Below are positions 56,916-64,000 of a stretch of 64,000 nt of DNA, in pieces. This DNA is from Niallia alba (GTDB lineage: Bacteria > Bacillota > Bacilli > Bacillales > Cytobacillaceae), in the NCBI RefSeq assembly GCF_012933555.1, contig NZ_JABBPK010000001.1, forward strand, positions 3,884,001 through 3,948,000, given 5' to 3'. Below the pieces are notes generated by a model. The model worked only from the letters and a program-made list of their open reading frames with translations, searched no databases and was not told where the DNA came from. The position numbers were made by a program, and so were the translations under genes. The first letter of the stretch is position 1. Each line of letters opens with the position of its first letter.

Positions 56916-58802
56916 TTACTTTTCATTTATTCGTCCATATAGTTCCTCCCACTTTCTCTCGAGCTCTTCCTTCTCAGAAAATAACTGCTCCAATTTACCC
57001 CATTCTGACTCCTTTTTCATTCTTGTTTCTAATTCTGTTATCTGTTTTTCTAATACATCTAACTCTTTTTCCCAATAGGTTTGCTTAAATGTTACTTCTC
57101 TCTTTTGGTCTTTCGAAACCACCGGCATTTCCTTTTTTGATTTTGCAGTAGTGATTACTTTCCCCTTTATCCGTTGCCTTTCCTTAGACTTTTCTCGGGC
57201 ATACGTATAATTCCCTTCAAAATAGTGTAGGCCTTGGGATTCAATCCAATAAATCTTTTGAAAAAGCTTATTTAGAAAATAACGGTCATGGGAAACAGCA
57301 AGTATTGTACCATCAAAATCCTCTAGTGCCTCTTCTAATACTTCACGAGAATCAATATCTAAATGATTCGTTGGCTCATCGAGGATCAACAGATTTATCT
57401 CTTGATGCATAAGCTGTGCCAAACGAAGCCTCATTCTCTCTCCACCACTTAAATTGGAGACTTTTTTGAAAACGGAATGTCCGTAAAATAGAAATTGTGC
57501 CAAGATATGCCTCGCCGCTCCCTCTGTCACCTGCACTTCATTGCGAAATGCTTCAATCACTGTTTCTCCTTCCATTTCTGCCAATACATGCTGAGAAAGA
57601 TAACCAATTTTCACATTACTTCCTATCCTAATCTCTCCTTCATCTGCTTCCAGCTGTTGAAGAATCATCTTTAATAAGGTTGATTTTCCAGTACCATTTT
57701 CTCCAATGATTGCAGCTCTATCTCTATAGCTAATCCGCATATGCACATCATTAAATAAGAGTTGTTCTCCGAAGCTTTTGGATACATTGCGAAGCTGAAT
57801 AACATCCTTTCCGCTTCGCTCACTTGCTTCCATTTCAAAATTCATTTTTTTCCTATTAAGAATAGGACGAGATAACTTCTCCATTCTCTCTATCGCACGC
57901 TCCATATTTCTCGCACGTTTATGAAGTCCTTCATTAGGTGGGTTTGCCCGATTTGCCCACTCGCGAAGGCGTTTAATTGCTTCCCTCATTTTTTTGATTT
58001 TCTTTTGCTGTTCCTCATATGCCTGAAATTCTTTTAAGAGTCTTTCTTCCTTTTCCTTCGTATAATTGGTGAAATTAGAATAATAGGTAGTTACTTCCCC
58101 ATCTTCTAAATCAATGACTTTCCCGATAACTTCATCTAAAAAATAGCGATCATGGGAAACGACTAAAATTGTACCATCATATTCCTTAAGATATTTCCCA
58201 AGCCACTCTACTGCCATTAAATCCAAATGATTTGTTGGCTCATCCAGTAAAAGAAAATCAGGTTCCTTAAGAAGAATCATCGCTAGACCAATCTTTGTTT
58301 TTTCTCCGCCACTCAATGCTCCATACTTTTTTGTAACTAAATGCTGGATAGTTAAGCCGTTAACAATCTTTTCAATCTTTGCATCTATTTCATATCCTCC
58401 AGCATTCGTAAAAAATTCCTGCAATTTACCATACTCATCTATTAATAGCTGTAATTGCTCTGGGGTATTGTCTCTTGCCATTTCTTGTTCGAACTGCTTC
58501 ATCTTTTCCTCTAAAGTAACGAGACTTGAAAAGGCCCTTTTTAAAACTTCCTTAACCTTTAATGATTGCTCAAAGTCAGGTATTTGCTCCAGATATCCAA
58601 TTTTCAGTCCTTTTTTCCAATGAATTTGTCCTAAATCAGGAGCTTCCCTTCCTGCTATAAGGCGAAATAATGTTGTTTTACCACTTCCATTTCTACCAAC
58701 CAATCCAATTTTCTCCTTTTCTTTAATCTCAAACGAAATATCTTCAAAGATGGAACTTCCTCCATACATTTTCCCTATATTATTTACACTGCAAATAATC
58801 AT
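56916..58802 (-). CDS. ABC-F family ATPase
   Basis: 628 residues from ATG 58802 (MIICSVNNIGKMYGG), with AAAGGAG 8 bases upstream. Two ATPase halves: GRNGSGKTT, LSGGEKTKIG, LLLDEPTNHLD, then GENGTGKST, LSGGERMRLR, LILDEPTNHLD. A charged interdomain linker and a C-terminal coiled coil of about 80 residues are present. ABC-F proteins bind the ribosomal E site, in translation rescue or antibiotic protection. Resembles YfmR/YdiF in size. The leader suggests drug- or stress-induced expression. Confidence 0.92.
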   Translation of the reverse strand: MIICSVNNIGKMYGGSSIFEDISFEIKEKEKIGLVGRNGSGKTTLFRLIAGREAPDLGQIHWKKGLKIGYLEQIPDFEQSLKVKEVLKRAFSSLVTLEEKMKQFEQEMARDNTPEQLQLLIDEYGKLQEFFTNAGGYEIDAKIEKIVNGLTIQHLVTKKYGALSGGEKTKIGLAMILLKEPDFLLLDEPTNHLDLMAVEWLGKYLKEYDGTILVVSHDRYFLDEVIGKVIDLEDGEVTTYYSNFTNYTKEKEERLLKEFQAYEEQQKKIKKMREAIKRLREWANRANPPNEGLHKRARNMERAIERMEKLSRPILNRKKMNFEMEASERSGKDVIQLRNVSKSFGEQLLFNDVHMRISYRDRAAIIGENGTGKSTLLKMILQQLEADEGEIRIGSNVKIGYLSQHVLAEMEGETVIEAFRNEVQVTEGAARHILAQFLFYGHSVFKKVSNLSGGERMRLRLAQLMHQEINLLILDEPTNHLDIDSREVLEEALEDFDGTILAVSHDRYFLNKLFQKIYWIESQGLHYFEGNYTYAREKSKERQRIKGKVITTAKSKKEMPVVSKDQKREVTFKQTYWEKELDVLEKQITELETRMKKESEWGKLEQLFSEKEELERKWEELYGRINEK

Positions 58803-58869
58803 ATTACCGCTCCTTTTATTATGATTATCTCTTTTCCCCTCCGTCTGTAATGGACAGTTTTGTCTACAC

Positions 58870-58901
58870 AAAAAAGCCATGGAAAACAAGTTCTCCATGG
58901 C
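58870..58901 (-). terminator. Terminator hairpin in the ABC-F leader (putative attenuator)
   Basis: GCCATGGA (58901-58894) pairs perfectly with TCCATGGC (58883-58876) around a 10-base loop, and six T follow on the minus strand. It lies 68 bases before the ABC-F start codon, so it would stop transcription unless overridden. Confidence 0.72.
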
Positions 58902-58937
58902 ACATTATTTTTTAGAAAAAGTTCATTCACCTTTTCA

Positions 58938-58991
58938 TCAAATATAAATACCTCTAAATGTACAATTAGAAAGATGCGTTTGCATAAGCAT
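58938..58991 (-). CDS. Putative 17-aa leader peptide of the ABC-F gene
   Basis: ATG 58991 has GGAAG 7 bases upstream and encodes MLMQTHLSNCTFRGIYI before TGA, ending 37 bases ahead of the terminator hairpin. Size, binding site and position are those of attenuator peptides. Translation is not demonstrated. Confidence 0.5.
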   Translation of the reverse strand: MLMQTHLSNCTFRGIYI

Positions 58992-59042
58992 ACGCGACTT
59001 CCTTCTATAAAAAATGACTATTCCCTTCATTTAAGCCATTTA

Positions 59043-59071
59043 AAAAGGAGCGCATGAAAATGCACTCCTTT
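59043..59071 (-). terminator. Terminator after the 45-aa gene
   Basis: AAAGGAGTGCAT pairs with ATGCGCTCCTTT and is followed by TTTTTAAA on the minus strand, 34 bp after the small gene stop. Confidence 0.75.
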
Positions 59072-59104
59072 AACCGTCCATATAGATGTGGGTAAGAGAT
59101 GTTT

Positions 59105-59242
59105 TCACTGTTTTAGTTTGCTATTTAGTTGTTTAAAAAAGGGCATACTTATCCCGTTAACAACTACCATCGCAAATTTTGCACGGTTAATATAAAGGCT
59201 TTCCATCACATAACCTTGCACTAAAACAGTTGAACTTAACAT
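59105..59242 (-). CDS. 45-aa small protein, unknown
   Basis: ATG 59242 is preceded by AGAGGTGGGAAGG, a strong ribosome binding site. The product MLSSTVLVQGYVMESLYINR continues with a Val-rich stretch (AKFAMVVVNGISMPFF) and a basic end (KQLNSKLKQ). There is no clear signal peptide. A terminator follows. Family unknown. It may be an independent gene. Confidence 0.55.
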   Translation of the reverse strand: MLSSTVLVQGYVMESLYINRAKFAMVVVNGISMPFFKQLNSKLKQ

Positions 59243-59472
59243 CCTTCCCACCTCTTTTCTTTGTAAGATACTTTTATTATATCGTCTTTAATCTTTTCAC
59301 ACAAGAATAATAACAAGAAAAGTCATTACTATTCGAATCTATCGACTTTTCACATAACTATACATATGTCAGCTCATCGTACTGAGAAAGTAGGTCCGAC
59401 TATTCCAAATACAAGACCTTTCAAATTTAAAGACTATTTGCAAATCCACTCATCATTTATACCTTCCCGTTA

Positions 59473-59704
59473 CTAAAATTTCACTAACGAATCTAACTTC
59501 ACAGGTCTTCCTGTCTTAATAGAAATATTCCCTGCGATTCCCGTTAAAATGGACTTTACTCCATCAATATGAGTAGCTGCCCGATTAAATCGATCCTCGA
59601 TTAGCTCTCCAAATATATCCCGAAGCAGCACTGGATCGCCTCCACCGTGTCCACCTTCTCCTTCTTCTATATCTACCTCATAACTCATAAGCCCCAAAAT
59701 GAAC
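59473..59704 (-). pseudogene. 3' part of a Gfo/Idh/MocA oxidoreductase gene split by an IS
   Basis: The last ~75 codons encode YEVDIEEGEGGHGGGDPVLL and LTGIAGNISIKTGRPVKLDS, the usual C-terminus of these dehydrogenases with the GGHGGGD loop. The frame is continuous with the IS end, not with a start codon. Its 5' part is at 61201-62298. Confidence 0.88.
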
Positions 59705-59761
59705 TTGGACAATAAGAGTAATATTTATTATACTGCTTAATGTACCAAGGAGGCTGACATC

Positions 59762-60073
59762 ATGAAACGAATAAAACATTCTAAAGAATTTAAATTACAA
59801 GTCATCAAGGAAGCCCAAGACACAGGGAAGAATACCCTTGTAGCTCGCCGGTATGATCTGAATCCCAATATGGTTAGTCGCTGGGTTCGTGAATACAAAG
59901 ATGGTAAATTTGGTGAAGTAGATGTGGCTGTGCTGCCAGATATAGACTCCAAAGAATTATCCAAAGAAAATGAAAAACTTAAAATGTTATTAGGTGAAAA
60001 AGACCTTGAAATAGCGATCCTGAGGGATCTTATAAAAAAGAAAAACCCTCACTTGCTGAAAAGCATGAAGTAG
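59762..60073 (+). CDS. IS3-family transposase OrfA
   Basis: 103 residues. Helix-turn-helix at about 5-45 (FKLQVIKEAQDTGKNTLVARRYDLNPNMVSRWVREYK), then a leucine-zipper-like helix. A slippery A-AAA-AAG at 60034-60040 near its end would shift ribosomes into orfB (-1 frame), yielding the OrfAB transposase. AAGGAGG precedes the start. Confidence 0.92.
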   Translation: MKRIKHSKEFKLQVIKEAQDTGKNTLVARRYDLNPNMVSRWVREYKDGKFGEVDVAVLPDIDSKELSKENEKLKMLLGEKDLEIAILRDLIKKKNPHLLKSMK

Positions 60074-60111
60074 CTAACAAATGGATTCAAAAAGGCTACT
60101 CGATTTCAAAG

Positions 60112-60984
60112 GTGCTTAAAATCATAGGTATTCCTCGATCCACATACTATTATCAAAAGAATTATCGTGTTGAGGAGAAAAAAGTAAGTGAGGGACGTCC
60201 AGCACCAGGTTATTCGATCCAAGAGGACGGTCAAAAGATATCAGACGAACAGATTAAAGAATTTCTACTAGAAGAGATTGCCGGTGATTGCTATAACTAT
60301 GGTTATCGCAAACTCACTAAGGTCTTAAGGCGAAAATACAAACTTAAAATTAACAAGAAAAAAGTATACCGGATTTGTAAAGAATTGGGCATCTTACGCC
60401 CACAGCGCCAAAAGAAAGTCTCATACCCTAGGAAACTAGCAAGAAATCGCATTATTACAAGATCTAATCAGCTATGGGAAGCTGACATTAAATATGGCTT
60501 TATCGAAGGTGAGGATCGCTTTTTCTTTGTCATGTCCATCATCGATGTTTATGACAGGGGCATCATTACCTATCATATGGGATTAAGCTGCACTGGAGAT
60601 GATGTCAAACAGACACTGAAAAGGGCATTATTAAAACGCCAACAATATGATGAATTGGAAAAACCTGTAATCCGAACAGACAATGGACCGCAGTTTATTT
60701 CCCATACTTTTGAAAAGTTTTGTGAAGATTCCAAAATTGAGCACGAAAGAATTCCACCAAGAACACCAAATATGAATGCTCATATTGAGTCTTTCCATCG
60801 CATTTTTGAGGACGATTGCCTATCCAGATGGCAGTTTGAAACCTACACAGAAGCATATCAAGAAGTCATGAATTTTATGGAGTTCTACAACGAGAGACGT
60901 ATGCATTCTAGTATACTAGATTTGTCACCAAAGGAATTCTATCAAAAACAAGATTCATTGGTGATCAAGGAGGTTCGGGTGTAA
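60112..60984 (+). CDS. IS3-family transposase OrfB (integrase core)
   Basis: 290 residues from GTG 60112. The frame is open upstream to the slippery site, so it is probably made as an OrfAB fusion. DDE triad D125 (WEADIKYG), D190 (RTDNGPQF), E226 (NAHIESFH). All catalytic residues are present, so the element may be active. Confidence 0.93.
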   Translation: MLKIIGIPRSTYYYQKNYRVEEKKVSEGRPAPGYSIQEDGQKISDEQIKEFLLEEIAGDCYNYGYRKLTKVLRRKYKLKINKKKVYRICKELGILRPQRQKKVSYPRKLARNRIITRSNQLWEADIKYGFIEGEDRFFFVMSIIDVYDRGIITYHMGLSCTGDDVKQTLKRALLKRQQYDELEKPVIRTDNGPQFISHTFEKFCEDSKIEHERIPPRTPNMNAHIESFHRIFEDDCLSRWQFETYTEAYQEVMNFMEFYNERRMHSSILDLSPKEFYQKQDSLVIKEVRV

Positions 60985-61200
60985 TGGATGTATTCATTCA
61001 AAGCATCAGCTTGATTTGGAGTGGCGGGCATGATAGCCTCGTTCGGCGATGCCAATGTTGTAAAACAGCTGGCTTCTTGGCAGGAGAATCATGCCCGCAG
61101 AGGCTCCATGTCAAGCAACATGGCCTTTTTGAAGAATAATGAAAGAAATCTATAAAATAAAAAACTGAGGAAATGAAAGAATAAGAGAGTTATTGTCCAA

Positions 61201-62298
61201 AATTCGGGGGTTAATCCGATAAGGCTTACCTACTATTGGATGAACAGTAAGACTCATTGAGGAAAGTGCACCTTCTTCCTCTTTAGTGCCACCAGAATTA
61301 ACATACGATGTTTCCACCACTTTGACTTCGATTCTCCCTTTTGTTCCATTAAAAGCAACATTAAAACCTTCCCATGGTGCATAAGCATGTAGGGAATAAG
61401 TTAGAATAGCTTTATTTTTAAACTTAGCAATTAGCCCTAACGTATCTTCCGTGCTTATCCCATCACCAAAAACGCTTTGGTCGCGTTGATAGCCATCTTC
61501 TTTCTCTGCATGAAGATACATTTCCCTTAAATGTTCGTTTTCCTCTAACTGTAAGGCAAAATGATCCGACTTTGCGTAATCATTTCCATAAGCTCTTTGA
61601 TAAAACTTAGTTTCTCCTCTTTTCTCTGCGTTTTCTCTGCCATAAAACATTAAGTCTCCCATAGCCAAAACAGTGTCTGGATAGGATTGCAGCCAGAAAT
61701 TCACAAGATCAAAATGATGGGTTGATTTATGAACAAGTAAACCACCGCTGTTGCGTTTGTCTCGATGCCATCTTCTAAAATAGTCCGCTCCATGTTCTGT
61801 ATTAAGCAACCATTCAAAATGAACCGCATGCACATCTCCAATAACCCCATCTTCAATTAATTCTCTGATTTTTGTATTGTGCGGGGCATAGCGATAGTTA
61901 AAGGTAACCCGCAGCTTTCGATTCGTCCGTTCAACTGCCTCTAAAATCGATTGCGCTCTTTCTTCATCTATAGTCAATGGCTTTTCTGTAATGACGTCAC
62001 ACCCTAATTCCATTGCCTTTATTATATATGTATGATGGGTCCGATCCATTGTCGTAACAATACAGTAATCTGGTTTCAGCTCTTTGAGCATTTGTTCAAA
62101 CTGATCCGCTTTATAAGTAGGAACTGATTGATAGGAGTACTTTGTTTCTAATAAATGATTAGCATAATTCATCCTTGTTTGATTGATATCACAAAAGCCT
62201 ACTAAATCTGCAGTATCTCTAAAATCGCGTGCTATAGCTCCATAGAAAAACTCCGCACGTCCTCCAGTTCCTACTAGGACATATATTTTCTTAGTCAT
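61201..62298 (-). pseudogene. 5' part of a Gfo/Idh/MocA oxidoreductase gene split by an IS
   Basis: Starts MTKKIYVLVGTGGRAEFFYG (Rossmann nucleotide fold). EKPLTIDEE carries the conserved EKP lysine, and MHFDL-type active-site sequence appears as HKSTHHFDLVNFWLQ. The frame runs into the IS at 61200 after KPYRINPRI. A truncated protein of about 366 native residues plus IS-encoded residues could still be made. It lies about 110 bp after the beta-galactosidase gene. Confidence 0.9.
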
Positions 62299-62407
62299 GC
62301 GTATCCTCCTCCATTTAACCTTTTATAGTAATAGTATTTTCACAAAGATTGTTGCCAGCATCCCCGCAATATTTTTTTAACACCCCTATAATAAATAGGC
62401 TCGAAAG

Positions 62408-64000
62408 TTAAAAATCGTACTTTATTACTCTATAATCAAACGGCGGAATTTCATATGTCCCACTTACTAGTTTTTTATTACTTCTCCATTCCATCCTATT
62501 TTCGGGAACGGTAATTTCGCCTGCTTTCCCATTCATATTTACTGCAACCCAATAAGTAGCATCTTCTCCGATTCTCGGAATAAGAACAGTACCCGATGTA
62601 GTTTCCATTTCTCTGTTAATAGCAGCTTCTTTTGCATAATGAAGGATTAACGCTTCTATCATTTTCTCTCCCTGTTCACCAAGTGGCAAACTACCAAGCA
62701 TGACAATCTTGCCTCTACCTCTTTTCGTCTCTTTTATAAAAGAATAGCCCGCACCTAGTCCTTCCTTGATTACTCCTATATTCTCTCCTTTTTTGGTATC
62801 AAAAATAGTACTCCATAAGCCTAATTCGGCTGTTATACCAAATGCTTCACCAAAAGTATTAGTTCCATCTAACGGATTCGTAAATAATGTATCTACCTCT
62901 GCAAGTTTTTCTAGCTCTCCAAGTGCGCAATCTGTATGAATAGCATGTTCACCGCTGCGTCCTCCAGTTAGCGGACCTGCTATCCAAATCCCTCCATTCT
63001 CTACAAATGCTTTCGCCTTCTGTATATATTCATCGGAAAGATAAGGGATAAATGGCGTAAACAATAACTTATACCCATCTAATTCTGCTTGTTCCATGAT
63101 TATGTCTCGGTAAATTCCTAATGAAATAAATCGTTCATAAAAACCAGTTAAAATTTGTTTATACTGAATCCCATTAAATGGTTCTGTTTGAAAATAAGCT
63201 TTTGCCCGGTCCGAATAACAAATGGCCACCTCTGCTTGCATCGGCTTTGAAGAAAGAAGCAAAGGTTCTAATTCCTTCCGTACTCTTTCTACTTCTAATA
63301 CATTTTGATACCCAATCGTCGGTTTTCCCCATGCGCTAATAACAGATCCATGGGTAATCTCACAGCCTGTACGCTGCTGTCTCCAAAGCCAGTAACAAAA
63401 GCCTTCTGCTCCAGCTGCATAGGCATACACTGCTTCAGCTTGTAAATATCCATCTGGATGTGGTGCTGCATATCTTTCAAGGGAAGCACTAAAGGAAGTA
63501 CTTGTTTCCATCAGCCAAAAAGGAGTATCTTTCTTTATATTTCTATACAAATCACATAGCATAAAATAGGAGCTGGCATTTTCCTTTACTGCATATGTAT
63601 CAAACGATGCAAAATCAAGATTTTCAAATAGTAATGCCTGATCCAAATCAAAAAAGACTGTGGCATTATGTGTAATGGGTACATCTGAGTAGGAACGAAT
63701 AATAGCGGCTTGTTCTTTAGCAAACTCCGCTATTTTCTCATGTGTGAATAATTTATACATTGTTTGCAAGGAGGCATTGTGCAAAAATGGCGTTGTACTA
63801 GGCTGCGGGATTTGCTCAAATGATTGATAATATTGGCTCCATATCTGGGTACCCCATGCTGTATTTAACTGTTCAATTGTTTTATACTTGCGCTTTAACC
63901 AACCATGCCATTCGGATTTACAGGTATCACAATAGCACTCTCCAACATGGCATTTAAATTCATTATCTAGCAGCCAAGCAATTACACCTGATAGTTTCCC
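62408..64000 (-). CDS. GH42 beta-galactosidase, N-terminus outside window
   Basis: The frame is open from the right edge (64000), where it reads GKLSGVIAWLLDNEFKCHVG, to the stop at 62408, about 530 codons. DNE is the acid/base region and CYCDTC the zinc cysteine cluster of GH42. WLMETSTS carries the nucleophile Glu. The barrel, trimerisation and C-terminal beta domains follow in order. It probably forms a carbohydrate operon with the Gfo/Idh gene. An in-frame TTG at 63784 is not a real start. Confidence 0.9.
   Translation of the reverse strand, partial: GKLSGVIAWLLDNEFKCHVGECYCDTCKSEWHGWLKRKYKTIEQLNTAWGTQIWSQYYQSFEQIPQPSTTPFLHNASLQTMYKLFTHEKIAEFAKEQAAIIRSYSDVPITHNATVFFDLDQALLFENLDFASFDTYAVKENASSYFMLCDLYRNIKKDTPFWLMETSTSFSASLERYAAPHPDGYLQAEAVYAYAAGAEGFCYWLWRQQRTGCEITHGSVISAWGKPTIGYQNVLEVERVRKELEPLLLSSKPMQAEVAICYSDRAKAYFQTEPFNGIQYKQILTGFYERFISLGIYRDIIMEQAELDGYKLLFTPFIPYLSDEYIQKAKAFVENGGIWIAGPLTGGRSGEHAIHTDCALGELEKLAEVDTLFTNPLDGTNTFGEAFGITAELGLWSTIFDTKKGENIGVIKEGLGAGYSFIKETKRGRGKIVMLGSLPLGEQGEKMIEALILHYAKEAAINREMETTSGTVLIPRIGEDATYWVAVNMNGKAGEITVPENRMEWRSNKKLVSGTYEIPPFDYRVIKYDF

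Larger units (their letters stand above)
58899..59472. other. Region between the ABC-F gene and the broken Gfo/Idh gene
   Basis: About 570 bp. On the minus strand, 3' to 5', it holds the ABC-F attenuator and leader ORF, a terminator (59043-59071) and a 45-aa small gene (59105-59242). From 59243 to 59472 nothing was recognised. Confidence 0.6.
59705..61200 (+). mobile_element. IS3-family insertion sequence
   Basis: 1496 bp with terminal inverted repeats TTGGACAATAA (59705-59715) and TTATTGTCCAA (61190-61200). It carries orfA and orfB joined by a -1 frameshift site, in the opposite orientation to the gene it interrupts. Flanking bases show no matching 3-5 bp duplication. About 215 bp between orfB and the right end include an inverted repeat (GCGGGCATGAT ... 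ATCATGCCCGC). Confidence 0.9.

Noticed and set aside
58803-58898. 32-codon extension of the ABC-F protein starting MENLFSMAF
   Set aside because: It is made of the terminator hairpin and leader. The ATG at 58802 has the proper Shine-Dalgarno and standard N-terminus.

Overview
The window is low-GC DNA from an endospore-forming member of the Bacillaceae. The evidence is two CotF-type coat genes, a SASP-like small gene, and several gene blocks in the order I recall from Bacillus subtilis: yunD/yunF, sufCDSUB, metNPQ-yusD-yusE-yusF-gcvH-yusI-fadE-fadN, and ydgG/ydgH. Genus cannot be fixed from the sequence alone. The many intergenic repeats recall Niallia/B. circulans-type genomes, but that is only an impression.

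Layout. 1-2.3 kb: a 5'-nucleotidase-like YunD cut by the window edge, and YunF (DUF72). 2.8-7.3 kb: a hexuronate/ketodeoxygluconate block (iclR-type regulator, kdgA, kdgK, kduI, kduD) with a sigma-A promoter overlapped by a cre-like site, and repeat elements between genes. 7.4-11.7 kb: a sugar-uptake cluster led by a ROK regulator with twin palindromic operators. 11.9-17.1 kb: the SUF Fe-S assembly operon. 17.6-20.5 kb: methionine ABC transporter under a SAM riboswitch. 20.7-27.7 kb: the yusDEF-gcvH-yusI-fadE-fadN segment, in which the thiolase gene fadA is absent. 27.9-30.5 kb: spore genes, a DUF2573 gene behind a Fur box, and an FtsW/RodA protein.

31-49.6 kb: a chemotaxis receptor, a cystine ABC transporter (tcyABC), a permuted NlpC/P60-like protein, a PfkB kinase, uppP, an AI-2E-family exporter, an APC amino acid permease, an MMPL/MarR pair, a hotdog thioesterase, and a LacI/oligo-1,6-glucosidase pair. 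49.7-51.2 kb: an ISLre2-type element. 51.4-56.9 kb: a block bounded by two ~368-bp direct repeats, holding hxlR/hxlAB (ribulose monophosphate formaldehyde fixation), a membrane protein with a GRDP-like domain and a Cys-rich tail, a class D sortase with an orphan sorting signal, and a DUF1275 protein. 56.9-59.3 kb: an ABC-F gene preceded by a leader ORF and terminator hairpin that look like an attenuator, and a 45-aa small gene. 59.4-64 kb: a Gfo/Idh/MocA gene split by an IS3-family element, and a GH42 beta-galactosidase running off the window.

No CRISPR array, phage, tRNA or rRNA was seen. The least ordinary things are the Cys-tailed GRDP-like protein, the ABC-F leader, three families of palindromic intergenic repeats (one copy supplies the run-up to a start codon, another appears to have lost its inner palindrome cleanly), and two minisatellites of 52 and 41 bp. 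No complete new multi-gene defence or biosynthetic system is evident.
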